A program made the position numbers and the translations under genes. DNA of 64,000 nucleotides, from NCBI RefSeq assembly GCF_031755915.1, contig NC_083390.1, positions 12,865,001-12,929,000 of the forward strand, read 5' to 3'. The notes below the pieces were generated by a model. The model worked only from the letters and a program-made list of their open reading frames with translations. It made no database searches and was not told the DNA's origin. Of this stretch, positions 21,956 to 34,218 are shown piece by piece. This DNA is from Ziziphus jujuba (taxonomy: Eukaryota > Streptophyta > Magnoliopsida > Rosales > Rhamnaceae). Each line of letters opens with the position of its first letter. Within the stretch, counting starts at the first letter, position 1.

Positions 21956-24900
21956 CTTTATATAATATATATAACACATTTTACTCAAATTATCATTCCA
22001 AGTCCAAGGCTTGGTTAAATATTTGGGAAAAAAAAAAAATTAGATTGAGCTAGGGTTTGAAAGACCTAGCAATCCAAATATGCAAATAAAAAAAGAAGAT
22101 AAAGAAAGAACTAATAAGAAAAAAGCAATAATATAGTGGATGCAATATCAAACAAGGGGAATGTGATTGGTGGAGCACACCTTAAATTTAGAGATTTCAC
22201 TCTCTTTAGCAAAATAACATGATCATATTGTTTCATCGTTTTCGGCGCTGTAGTGGAGGACATTTTTTCAAATATATTTTCTTCTCCACGTCGAAACACA
22301 TAACATAGTTTCTCAACAGGGAAGATAAAATCTGATATTGCATTAAATTAAAAATTTTGAACTTTTGTGCTTTTAAAATCTTTAACCAAATGTCGGTCAA
22401 GATAAAAATCTTTAAAACATTATGGCTATAGACTATTTATAGTCTTTGTCAACCCTAAAACTATGATATGGTCAGTAATCAATCTGATAGTCTATGGATC
22501 AAAAACCAAAAAAATGAAATTTTGATAGTCAACTTTTACTTGTTTATAGAAAAATTCAAAAATTCAAAAAAAAGAACAAAAAAAAAAAAAAATGATGGTC
22601 AAGCTTGTTCTTCATTGTGTAACGCATTTATTTCATTCCCTTGATATGAAAATTGATTCATACCAAAATTACTAAATAAATAAATTAATGAATGCTTTAA
22701 TGGCCCTTTGTTATGTGTAAAAAGTATAATATCAATACATGGGGATTGAGTTCCCATTTTCATTGATATCATCCATGTTGTTTTCAAACTTCACATGTAT
22801 CATAAATCGAATAATTTATAATCATGCATAACATTACATAATGATAATTATAGCATTTGGATTCATGGGCGAATCCGAAGGGCATGAGTTGGGGCCACAA
22901 CCCACTAAAATTTTTGGAAATCCCGTATTATATATATATGACTATATTTAATCTTTAATGGCTTTTGCCCAAAAAAAAAAAATTATAATTGGCGTCCAAA
23001 AAATATTTACAAATTCTAAAATGAATATATTGACTTTTTAAATTAAGAACACATTTTGTTTGTGGAACAGATGTAGAAATAGAATATCTATGCCATAGAT
23101 TTAATTCTTCCTATATTTGGTACATTTATCAATTTAAGAATAGTTATTTTATAGGAATAAATAAGCTTTCCATTTGAAGGAAAAACTAATCTTTTAGAAA
23201 CTTTTTACCTATTTCTATCTTCTAATATGGATAAATTACAAAAATATCCTTATTATAATTTGACAAATTTAGGTTAAAATGGGATTATCTTATGGTAAAA
23301 ATGAATTAATAAATATTAAATTTTTTTCAAAAATATTCAAAAAGGTAAACCTGATTTTAATTTACCATTTAATTCCATGAATAAATATTTCTATTTTATT
23401 AGGAATAATAATTTTGTATATCAAACATACGCTAAACATTTAGGCATTGAGCTTACCTATTTATCATGAAAATAATGTAAAATTTGATATTATAAAATGG
23501 AATAGATAATAAAATTTGTAATTTTATGTTTGATTACTTTTGAGTGCATAGGTCATACAAGTAATAAAGTAACTTAGGAATTAGATATCGTTTCCAGAAA
23601 GATTGCTTAGACATGCAAAACTAGGTCCATTACCATAGTAATCATAGTCCTACTTTATTTAGGCAAGCAAACATATAGAAATTAAGTTAAATACTATATA
23701 ATAACATAGTATACTAAATACTAATCTAATATATTGGATACAATAAGAAAGAATAGGAACACATCAATGATTATTCAAGGAAATATATGAAGTCAAGCAT
23801 CTAGGACATTGATTTCTCTTAGACTTGTCGTGTGACTACCTGATTAGTGATTAATGACCAATTGCAATCAATTATTAACAAAGGGTTTTAACTTCACTCT
23901 CACAATATCTCAAGGCAATCAAGATATATGAAAAATTTACTCAAATTAAAATCTTTTCCACATTTTACCAATTAACTACACAATTAAGTGCCATTTTATA
24001 ATCCTAGTCTCAAATAGTTCTCTCAAACTCTATTAAGACTTATATTTAGGTTACACAAGCCTTATAAGGCTCTTTCAAGCTCAATTAATGCCTAAATAGT
24101 GTTTTCTTAGTAACCAATTTGCAAATTATGCTTTCTCAAGCTAAAATTCACAAATCTAGATAACACCTACCAACTTCTCAATCTAACTAGGTGTATGTAT
24201 CAAATAATCCATGGAAACACAAATAATTGAAAAATGAATTATATTATTAATCAACCAAATTAAGGCTATATATTAAAGATCTAGCACATATTTATAGATA
24301 TAAATAAGGGCAAAACATAATCAAAGAGAATTCCATAAATACCATCATTTTTATACAAAATCTCATGAAAACTTTACATATATTAAAAGAGAGTAGAAAG
24401 ATTAAAGAAAATTAACAGACGAAGGCCCTTGATGCTCTAATTCCTTGATATCTTCAAGCAAATCTCCAAATCCTAGATCTTCTTTCTCTAGTTTGAAGTT
24501 CCTCTCTTTAAATTTTGTGTTGTGGTGTCTATCTTTCCAAAATCTATCTCAAGAACTGGAGCTTCTCTATCTAAGTGTGTGTATTCTTCCTCTCCAAAAG
24601 CTCTCTTTTGATTTTGTGAATTTCCCTTTTTATAGAAACTTCTAGCCTCCATTTCCAAAAGTAAGACCAAAGCCCTATTCTTTGAGCCAATTCAAGCTTA
24701 GATTTTGATCAATGGGTCCATATCAAGTCACATGCTCCATTAAAGCACAATACTTAGGCCATAAATAGCCAAATTCCAAGGAAAAAGGTCAAAAGGGCAA
24801 ATTAGGTGTGCACATGTACCAAATTTTAGATGCTAGTGGAATGGGTGGTGCATACACTCTCAAATGGAGAGTGTACACACCACTCTTGCTACACAAGGGT

Positions 24901-25076
24901 TGATTCTTCCTCAAAAGTGAGTGGCGTGTACACCCTTCTTTTGGAGTGTGCACACCCATACCTTGCTCTCTATGCAATAATGAATCTTAGGGGGTCCTTC
25001 CCTTTGATGAGCTCAATGTAAGGCTTGATACTTCAAGTAAGCTTGGAAACTAAGATGAATCTTTGAAATGCTCATC
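21956..25076. other. Gene-free repeat-like DNA
   Basis: No coding region supported. About 23050-23460 resembles eroded MITE sequence. About 23500-25076 has the texture of non-coding retroelement or LTR DNA (many short direct repeats, no frames), but I could not find paired ends. It includes the two palindromic GTGTACAC blocks at 24845-24960. Confidence 0.45.
24845..24960. repeat. Pair of related hairpin palindromes rich in GTGTACAC
   Basis: 24845-24883 folds on itself: an arm with ACACTCTC and a short loop, then GAGAGTGT and CACACC. 24918-24960 is a second, related palindrome containing GTGTACAC and GTGTGCACAC. The second resembles the reverse complement of the first. A third partial copy (GTGTGCACATGTACC) lies just upstream at about 24806. 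Confidence 0.7.
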
Positions 25077-25740
25077 TCTTGCTTTGCCTTGGCTTCCAAG
25101 ATGAAAGGCTTTTGAAATAGCTTCAAAACAACACAAATTAAGCAAATATTCTTTCTTTTTCACAACTGAAGCTCTTTCCACAAAATGACGCAAAACATAT
25201 CAAATATTACAAAAAACTTTAGAAAACAAACAAATAATTAAGCTAAAATAGGTTAGATTAGTGAATATAAAACTCACAAATCATTTAGTCTTGCTCATTT
25301 AATTTTAATTTTAATATTTATTTATACATTAAATTTTGGATAATCCATTTCACATATATATATTTGTTTCACTTTTAAATTCGCAATTAACATTATACTT
25401 TTATCTTAATAAAATTAAAAAGTATTTGTTTATCTCGTTTATTTTTTGTTTCTTAATTTTGCTATTAACATTAGATGTTTATTTCAATTAGTTTTGTAAT
25501 ATTTTTATTTAAAAAAAAATTGTTAGATGAATACTTTTAACTTATTAGATGTAGGATATTTTACAACAATGCCCCTTGAACTTACGGAGATTTGCAAATT
25601 GCACCACATATTTAACATTCACCATCTATGTCTCTTGAACTTGCAGATTTTTTCTAGCAATACCCCCGTGTTTTATTCCATCCATATTTGGACGTTAAAC
25701 TCCTTTAAGTCAGGGGTAGCGTTGGTATTTCATGTGCCTT
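25077..25740. repeat. Dispersed duplication, copy 1
   Basis: The segment from TTGCTTTGCCTTGGCTTC through CCATATTTGGA recurs at 32268-32839 and, after an inserted LTR, at 34219-34245. Order is collinear with scattered substitutions and small indels. Copy 1 ends just before the solo LTR at 25743. Includes AATGCCCCTTGAACTT-type words also found in the inverted repeats at 34.2-35.3 kb. Confidence 0.8.
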
Positions 25741-25853
25741 GGTGATACGAATCTAGGACGACATGCACCTAAACCCGTATTATATTAGCTCGGATATAAT
25801 TATATTCAAGTTCTAATGGTCACCTTGACCCCTAACCAACCTGTGATTAGAAA

Positions 25854-26171
25854 CCTTGGTATATAATGAAGACGCCACAATAGGTGATGGAAGGCCTATT
25901 GATAAGTCAAACTAAAACACTCATTCACGAATGGTGTTTTAGGTGTTTACAAGAGCAAAGAGAAATTTAATCTTACAAAATAAATTCTGAATATTATTAA
26001 TGGTGTGTTCTTCCTTGGTATATAATGAAGACGCCACAATAGGTGATGGAAGGCCTATTGATAAGTCAAACTAAAACACTAATTCACGAATGGTGTTTTA
26101 GGTGTTTACAAGAGCAAAGAGAAATTTAATCTTACAAAATAAATTCTGAATATTATTAATGGTGTGTTCTT
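25854..26171. repeat. 159-bp tandem duplication inside the solo LTR
   Basis: 25854-26012 and 26013-26171 are adjacent copies, apparently identical except for one base (CTCATTC against CTAATTC). No other G1 LTR in the window has this duplication. Confidence 0.95.
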
Positions 26172-28064
26172 CCTCAAAAACAAGCCCTTTTATAGGTTAA
26201 GAGAAAATGAAATAAACCCTAATTACAATAGATAAAACCGGCCATGCAATGAAGATTTCTAATATGGCTGAAAGTCTTCTCCTTTCCTAATCTAATTTTG
26301 ATTAATTAATTCCTTTATTTCGAATTAGGAATTAATTAATTTACAATAAAAATAATAAAATAATAAATTTCCTAAACTTATTTGTCCAGAAAATAAATAA
26401 ATAAAAACCAAAAGTAAAGGTAATTTCCTAAGACAAAAAGTAGAAATCAAATTAGGAAACTAAAATACTATCTTTTTGACTAAGTTGATTTTGACCAATC
26501 TTTTACCAATTTAAGCTCCAAATCAGATTTCATATGTCTTGTAGGATGCCAAATAGGTTGATCATGAATTCCCACACGTTGCCCTTGCTTGGAGGAAAGA
26601 GAAAAAGCCAACCCAGTAAAATACAGTAAAGCCAACGGAAAATATAGCAAAAGTTGGCCAATTCCTCTCTCATGCGAACACCACTTAAATGACCAGCTTA
26701 GCTTTGGTCTTGACCAGTTTCCATGACTTCTTAGTGATATCAAGTGAATTCAAGAAGATTTGACCCCATTTCTTGCTGCTTGGAATCCATAAATGCACCA
26801 AAACCACTACTCGGGTCTATATCGGCTTCCACCACTTGTATGCTCAAAATAGGCCTTGTATCTTTGGATATAGACAAGCCCTCTTGAGAATGAGTTACTC
26901 CCTAGATAGAGGTAGCAAGGTTGTTGATATGATTCTGCCTATGCCCATTCAATCGACTACCTGCTGGGGTACGGGTCCTATACAAATGAAGATAGAGCCA
27001 ATCACTAGGGCACAAGTTAAGATATTTAAGGAAAACTTGGTTGGCTTTATTCACTGAGTGATTAAATCGTAAGAGGGCATGATAATACCTAAAGATACAA
27101 GACCCGTTTTAGGGCTGCAAGTGGTGGAGACCAATGTGGACCCGGATAGCTATTTTCGTACAAATTTAGACTCCGGGCAGCAAGGAATGGTTCTAACACT
27201 TCATGAACTTAATGAATATCATTAAAAGGACATGGAATCCAGTCAAGATAGAATCAAAAGCATCTAAAAAGGACTTGTTTGGACAGCCTCTCAATTCGGC
27301 CAAAAATATGTTGTTTTGCCATTGGCTTTAACTTTTCTTCTTGTTTGACTTATTCTAATCAAGAGGCAACGTGTGGGAATCATTATTAATCATATTTGGC
27401 ATCCTAAATGGCATGTAAAAGCTGATTTGGAGCCCAAACAAGCTGGAGATTGGTCAAAGATACATTTGTAGTTAAACTAGTTAACTAGTTTCCTCATTTG
27501 ATTTTGACTTTTCGTTTTAGAAAATTAGTTTTTTATTTTGATTTTGATTTATTTATTTTCTGGAAAAATAATTTTAGGAAAGTTCTTATTTTAGTATTTC
27601 AATTGTAAATTAATTAATTCCTAATTCAAAATAAAAGAATTGATTAATCCAAATTAGTTTAGGAAACTAAGAAAAATTAGGCACTTTCCTTTTCTCTACT
27701 TTCTTTTTTTCAACACTTTATGTCCGGTTTTGAATTAATTTTTTAGGGCTTTTGCTTTATAATATTAGCCTATTAAAGGCTTATTTTAAATGAGAAATCA
27801 AACTTGAATTTTATATAGAAATTTATTTGTGAGATTGAATTCTCTTTGTTCTCTTAAAACACCTAAAACACCATTAGTGAATGAGTGTTTTAGTTTTGAC
27901 TTATCAATAGGATATCCATCACCTATTGTGGCATCTTCATTATATACCAAGTTTCTAATCACAGGTTGGTTAGGGGTCAAGGTGACCATTATAACTTGAA
28001 CATAATTAGATCCGGGCTAATATAATATGGGTTTAGGCGCAGGTCGTCCTAGGTTCGTATCATT

Positions 28065-28077
28065 TGGTATCAGAGCC
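28065..28077 (+). other. Primer-binding site of element A
   Basis: TGGTATCAGAGCC, two bases after the LTR end ...TTCGTATCA; matches plant initiator Met tRNA. Confidence 0.95.
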
Positions 28078-29153
28078 AAATTTTGTTCAGGTTTGATCTA
28101 TATTTATTTGCTTTCTTTGTTTTTTATGTCAATCTGAAATTTCAACATTAGGTTAAGGTTGCTTCTATCATCATACACATTCTGCATATTTAAAAAGAAA
28201 AAAAAAAAACTCATTCCTAGTCAAATTAGGTTTTCCTAGTTTTACCGTATTTTTGCTTCCTAGTCTGTTGGTTGTTTTTCATCATTGTTCTTGTTAATGG
28301 TTTCTATTGATTTTTATTTACTATTTTAGTCTTAAATATTTGCATTCATATATTCAAAAAAATAAAAAAAGAAAAGCCGAATAGATATATAAAAAAAAAA
28401 CTGCACAATTTGTATTTTTTTTGTGAGGTCATGGGTTTGGTGATTATTTGGTGTTGGAATCACAAATTTTGGTGTTGATTCTTGCTACAGCAGTTGTTTT
28501 ATGATCTGTGAGTGAAAAAAAAAGGAAGAAGAAAAGCCGAGTAATTTTTTTTTTTTTCAGTTTGTTGGAGTTTGAATTGTTTGTTGGAAATTATTAGAGT
28601 TGCTGTTTTGTCATTAATTCAATATTTGGAGTTGCTGGAGAATTATTTTTTGTTGCTGGATATTTGAATTTTGGGTGTTTAAATTATTTGGATTAAAATT
28701 CGTTGAAGGATTTGATACAAAACTTGAATTACAAGGACAACAACCAACACTATTTTATATTTTTATTCGATTTAATTCTTGTTTGTGATCCCTTATCATC
28801 TAGTCCAGTTCTTGCTAATTCCAAAGTTTTCCTTATTATTTTGCTTTATTTTGCCTAGAAACCTGAAAACTAGGTTTTGTTAATTCATTTGGTATTGCTT
28901 ACTTTTTGCTACTGTTTTGTTGATAAGTTCAATTAAAACATACTTGTAATCTAATTACTATTTTTGGGGTGTTTTAACTAGAACTTTGAGATAATTCACT
29001 GAGTGGAAAAAGGCAAGAGTGTGTGAGCTTAAAAAAGGGTAAAAGCTGAACTAGTGTGAAAACACGAGTGTTGATACCTTGATTGAGTGAAACATGTGAG
29101 GGAGTGATTTTTTGGTGAGAATTTATTTTATTTTTGTATTATTCATACTAACA

Positions 29154-29640
29154 TGGTAGATTCAACGGTGAGAAGAGGAGATCCACCTTTAAGAATTAAT
29201 GAAGAAGAGTCCGTAGGATTCCATGGTGGTTCCCGAGTTACGGGGAGTGGTGAGCAAACAGACATGAGGGCTATATTGCAACAGACGTGAGATAGCCAAT
29301 CAACTAGAATTGCAACAATATGTGGAATTGGAGGAGATGTTGCATGTGGCTATTAAATTAAAGCATCAATTCAAGAGGATGGGTGTAGACTCACGGTTTG
29401 GAAGTGTTTCCAACAGTGGGAGATCAAATCCAAGTGGCTGGAGAAACAATCCTACCTTTGAAAACAACCTAAAGCTGAAAGTTGGAGAAGAAAGTTCAAA
29501 TCGGCTAAAAAAGGAGTCCAAAGCCGAATCTATCCGAGCACCAAAGAATGAGGTAAAATTTGATCCTAAACCTTCAAGATCTAGAGAAATTATTTGTTTT
29601 AAGTGCCAGGGATGAGGACACATCGCTAGCTAATGCCTGA
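29154..29640 (+). pseudogene. Element A gag remnant
   Basis: Begins ATGGTAGATTCAACGGTGAG at 29154. It jumps, by an internal deletion relative to element B (about 650 bp, near 29290), from the N-terminal part to the ELQQYVELEEMLHVAIKL segment. It ends with a CCHC zinc knuckle (CFKCQG.GH....C) interrupted by two stops at about 29610-29632. Gag would bind the element RNA; this copy is non-functional. Confidence 0.85.
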
Positions 29641-29651
29641 ATAGAAGAATC

Positions 29652-30116
29652 ATGGTGTTAAAAGGTAATGGTGAGCTAGAATCGGAAAGTGAAGAAAGTA
29701 AGTGTGAGATCGAACAAGCAGAGGAACAACTTGAAGATGAAGCTGAGACACTCCATGTATCCAATGCTGAATTAAACTTGGTTTCTAGGATTGTACTTGC
29801 TGTATACAAGGATGAGGATCAAGTTCAAAGAGAAAACATCTTCCACACCCGATGTGAAATCCAAGGTAAGATTTATAGTATGATAATTAATAGTGGAAGT
29901 TGTACAAATGTGATTAGTAACATTGTGGTTGATAAATTAGGCTTGAAAACTATTATACATCCAGAACTATATAGATTACAAGGGCTTAATGATAGTGGTG
30001 AGATGAAAGTGAATAAACAAGCCAAAGTAAAATTTAGTATAGATAAATATGAGGATGTTGTTTTGTGTGATGTTGTGCCTATGCATGCCGGACATATACT
30101 ATTAGGTAGACCATGA
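29652..30116 (+). pseudogene. Element A aspartic protease domain remnant
   Basis: Open for 154 codons, with an acidic linker and then a retropepsin-like domain. The catalytic D-S-G triad is N-S-G in the sequence IINSGSCTNVIS, so the active-site Asp is lost. The later hydrophobic segment ends HILLGRP, as in the family. A stop follows at once. Confidence 0.85.
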
Positions 30117-30281
30117 CAATTTGATAAAGATGCTACTCATTATGGTTGAGAGAATTGTATAATTTTTAGATTTAAAGGTAAGAAGGTCAAGCTGGAGCCA
30201 TTGACCCCGAAGGAAGTTTTTAGAGACCAACTACAAATGTAACAAAGGAGGGAAGCCGAGAGGCTCAAAGAGAAGGCTAGT

Positions 30282-30960
30282 ATGACACCAACAATTCCAC
30301 CATTCATTCAAGAGGGGAAAGGTAAGCTTGCTATCCAAGATAAGTCCTCTAAAAACCAGGTTGAGTGGAAAAATTTTAACAAACCCAAGAGTGAGAAACT
30401 TAGAGAAAAATTCGAGAGTGATGCAAAATTCAATGAAACCGTGAGTGAGAAAGGAAAAGAAAGAAAAGAAAGGAAAAATAAAAATTGTTATTTGAGTTTT
30501 AGGAATGATAATAAAGCCATCTTGATTAAGAAACCATTGCTGGTTATGAATTATAAAGATGCTTATTTAAAGATGCTTTTGCTGTTTAGAACTTTATCTG
30601 TATTGTTGAGAGCTTTACTTTGTGGCAATTTGAAAATTAGAAAGAGATTATTTGCTAACTTTAAAAAGTGTAATTTTTGCCATAATGAGCATGTATTTTT
30701 ATATTTTTTTGTGATAGTGTTTGACCCAAGAGATTTGATTTGGTTGCACTTATGAAAGAAAAGGTTTCAAAATAAAAAAAGTCAAAGCTTATGCCGCGCG
30801 TGAATGAACCTTTTCAAGTTTTGGAGCGGATTAATGAAAATGCTTATAAACTTAACTTACCGGGTGAGTATAATGTTAGTGATACATTTACTATTGCTGA
30901 TTATCTCCTTTTGCTGCAGGTGGTGACTTTGATTTGAGGGCAAATCCTTTTCATGAGGAG
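30282..30960 (+). pseudogene. Element A fused pol remnant (protease-RT linker, RT end, integrase C-terminus)
   Basis: A basic linker ([11 protein letters not shown]) leads to a short hydrophobic block, then directly to [15 protein letters not shown], which resembles the C-terminal edge of gypsy reverse transcriptase. Next comes VFDPRDLIWLHL and, after a stop and a frameshift, [16 protein letters not shown] from the integrase C-terminal domain. The catalytic cores between these are absent. Element B has the same fusions in the same order. Confidence 0.8.
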
Positions 30961-32267
30961 GGGAATGATATGATTCCGCCTGTGCCCGTTCAACCGACTA
31001 CCCGTTGGGGTACGGGTCCTATACAAATGAAGATGGGGCCAATCATTAGGGTACAACTTAAGAGATTTAAGGAAAATTTGGCTGGCTTTATTCATGGAGT
31101 GATTTAATCTCAAGAGGGCATGATAATACCTAAAGATACAAGACCCGTTTTAAGCCTCCAAGTGGCGGAGACCGATACGGACCCGGATAGCTATTTTCGT
31201 GCAAATTTGGACTCCGGGCGGCAAGGAATAGTTCTAACACTTCATGAACTCTATGAATATCATTAAGAGGACATGGAACCCAGTCAAGGTAGGATCAAAA
31301 GCATCTAAAAAGGACTTTTATAGACAGCCTCTCAATTTGGCCGAAAATATGCTGTTTTATCGTTGGCTTTGACTTTTCTTCTTGTTTGACTTATTCCAAT
31401 CAAGAGGCAACATGTGGGAATCATTATTAATCATATTTGGCATCCTAAATGGAATGTGAAGCTGATTTGGAGCCCAACCAAGCTGGAGATTGGTCAAAGA
31501 TACATTAGTAGTCAAGCTAGTCAACTAGTTTCCTAATTTTATTTTGACTTTTCATTTTAGGAAATTAGTCTTGTATTTTGATTTTTATTTATTTATTTGC
31601 TGAAAAAATAATTTTAGGAAAATTATTATTTTATTATTTCAATTGTAAATTAATTAATTCCTAATTCAAAATGAAGAAATTAATTAATCTAAATTAGTTT
31701 AGGAAACTAAGAAAAATTAGGCACTTTCCTTTTCTCTACTTTCTTTTTCTCAACACTTTGTGTCCGATTTTGAATTAATTTCTTAGAGCTATTGCTGTGT
31801 AATCTTAGCCTATTTAAAGGCTTATTTTCAATGAGAAATCAAGCTTGAATTTTATACAAAAATTTATTTGTGAGATTGAATTCTCTTTATTCTCTTGGAA
31901 CACCTAAAACACCATTAGTGAATGAGTATTTTAGTTTTAACTTATCAATAGAATATCCATCACCTATTGTGGCTTCTTCATTATATACCAAGGTTTCTAA
32001 TCACAATTTGGTTAGGGGTCAAGGTGGCCATTAGAACTTGAACATAATTAGATCCGGGCTAATATAATACAAGTTTAGGTGCAGGTCATCCTAGGTTCGT
32101 ATCGGTTATCCTTAAATCTCTTATTTTAAGCTCGAGTGATTGGCTCGGTCTTCATCCATATTGGGTCAGCACTCCAATGGATTGTCGGTTGTGTGGGCAG
32201 GGGTGGATTCGTATCACTTGGTGCCAAAACAGAGGGTACAATTAAAAATGATAATTCGTTGCACTGT

Positions 32268-32839
32268 TGCTTTGCTTTGGCTTCGAAGATGAAATGTTTT
32301 TGAAATAGCTTCAAAATTCCATAAATTGAGCAAATATTCTTTCTTGTTCACAATTGAAGCTCTTTCTACAAAATCACACAAAAAATATCAAATATCACCA
32401 AAAAATTTGGAAAACAAACAAATAATTAAGCTAAAATAAGCTAGATTAGTGAATATAAAACTCACTAATCATTGTGTTGCATGGTTAATTTTAATTTTAA
32501 TATTTATTTATATATTAAACTTAGAATAACCCATTTCACATATATACTTGTTTGATTTATAAATTTGCAGTTAACATTATATTTTATCTTAATAAAATTT
32601 AAAAGTATTTGCATATTTCATTTTTTATAAAATTTTTCTATTAACATTAGATGTTTATCTCAATTAGTTCTGTAATATGTCTATTTTTTTTTTTTTACTT
32701 AAAAAAAGATTGTTAGATGAATACTTCTAACTTATTATATGTAGGATATTTTACAGCAATGTCCCCAGAACTAAGGGGATTTGCAAAATTGCACCACATA
32801 TTTAAATTCACCACCTACGCACCTTAAACTTATAGGTTT
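32268..32839. repeat. Dispersed duplication, copy 2
   Basis: Collinear with 25077-25740 and interrupted at 32840 by a solo LTR; the final part continues at 34219-34245. Contains a (T)11 run and AT-rich DNA; no gene. Confidence 0.8.
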
Positions 32840-34213
32840 TGATACGAACCTAGGACGACCTGCTCCTAAACCTGTACTATATTAGCCCGGATCTAATTAT
32901 GTTTAAGTTCTAATGGTCACTTTGATCCCTAACCAACCCGTAATTAGAAACCTTGATATATAATAAAAACGCCACAATAGGTAATGGAAATCCTATTAAT
33001 AAGTCAAAACTAAAACACTCATTCACTAATGATGTTTTAGGTGTTCAAAAGAACAAAGATAATTCAATCTCATAAATAATTTTCTGTATAAAATTCAAGC
33101 TTGATTTCTCATTGAAAATAAGCCTTTAAATAGGCTTTGAATGAACAAATAAAACCCTAAAAGGATTAGGATATTTTGGCCAACATAGAATCCAATTAGG
33201 AAATTGCCTAATTTCACATCCTTTCCTAATCTAATTTCGATTAATTAATTCCCTTATTTTGAATTGGGAATTAATTAATTTACAATGAAAATAATAAAAT
33301 AATAACCTTCCTAAACATATACCAAGGTTTCTAATCATAGGTTGGTTAGGGGTCGAGGTAACCATTAGAACTTGAACATAATTACATCCTGACTAATATA
33401 ATACGGGTTTGGTATCATTAGAGCTGATCATCCTAGGTTCATATCATTTGGTATCAGAACCGAATTTTGTTCAGGTTTGATCTATCTTTATTTGCTTTAT
33501 TTGTTTTTGTGTTATTCTGCAATTTTAGCATTAGGTCAAGGTTGCGTCTATCATCATACACGTTCTGCATATTTAAAAATAAATAAATAAAAACCAAAAG
33601 TAAAGGTAATTACCAAAAACAAAAAATAGAAATCAAATTAGGAAACCAAAATATTAGCTTTTTGACTAAGTTGACTTTGACCAATTTTTGACCAGTTTTA
33701 GCTCCAAATCAGCTTCTATATGCTTTTTAAGATGCCAAATAAGATTATTATGGAGTCCCACACATTTTCCATGCTTGGCGGAAAGAGAAAAAGCCAACTC
33801 AGCAAAATACAGTAAAGACAGTAAGCAATATAGTAATTTTCAGCCAAATTTTGAAGCTGTCCGTATAAGTCCGTACAAGTTGGTTTTGCTTCTGCCTTAA
33901 ATTTTTTCCATGACCTCTTAGTGATATTTATTGAATCCATAAAGAGTTGGAACCATTTCCTGCTGCTCGGACTCCATGAATGCACTAAAACCTCTACTCG
34001 GGTCCGTATCACCTTCCACCACTTGTATGCCTAAAACAGGTCTTGGACCTTCAGGTATGGATAAGTGCTCTTGAGAATTAATTACTCCATGGATAAAGGC
34101 AGCAAATTTGGATGAATCTTAGCTTGAGCCTTAGTGATCGGCCCTGTCTTCATCCGTATCAGGTCAGCAACCCAGCGTGTTGCGGTTGTCTCGGCGCGAA
34201 TGGATTCACATCA
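32840..34213 (-). mobile_element. G1 solo LTR carrying a foreign G1 insert
   Basis: Minus-strand LTR with ends TGATACGAACC and GATTCACATCA. It is flanked by a perfect 5-bp duplication GGTTT (32835-32839, 34214-34218). At 1374 bp it is about 260 bp longer than its relatives because of the segment at 33317-33579. Confidence 0.92.
33317..33579 (+). mobile_element. Opposite-strand G1 fragment (LTR end, primer site, leader) inside the solo LTR
   Basis: Starts with ATATACCAAGGTTTCTAATC, runs to the LTR end (...TTCATATCA), then a primer-binding site TGGTATCAGAACC (33449-33461) and about 120 bp of leader matching element A after 28065. It replaces or interrupts the LTR between TTCCTAAAC and AAATAAATAAATAAAAACC. 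There is no target duplication, so this is not a standard insertion. Confidence 0.85.
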
Positions 34214-34218
34214 GGTTT

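Larger units (their letters stand above)
26925..32104 (+). mobile_element. G1 element A, full-length but defective Ty3/gypsy retrotransposon
   Basis: 5' LTR 26925-28062, primer-binding site 28065-28077 (TGGTATCAGAGCC), internal region to 30965, polypurine tract AGGAGGGGAA at 30956-30965, and 3' LTR 30966-32104. Target duplication GTTGT (26920-26924) against GTTAT (32105-32109), one mismatch. Gag, protease and pol-tail remnants are described separately. There is no reverse transcriptase catalytic core, RNase H or integrase core. Several stops break the frames, so it cannot encode its own machinery. The two LTRs differ at many positions, mostly transitions, which suggests an old insertion. Confidence 0.93.
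25743..32216 (-). mobile_element. G1 solo LTR split by element A
   Basis: Left part 25743-26924 and right part 32110-32216 together make one minus-strand G1 LTR of about 1.1 kb once its internal 159-bp duplication is discounted. Ends are TGATACGAATC and GATTCGTATCA. It is flanked by a perfect 5-bp target duplication CTTGG at 25738-25742 and 32217-32221. No internal region belongs to it, so it is a solo LTR left by recombination. Element A sits inside it. Confidence 0.92.

Noticed and set aside
22861..22990. Possible SINE or tRNA-derived element (GGGCGAATCCGAAGGGCATG)
   Set aside because: No convincing A/B box pair, tail or target duplication.
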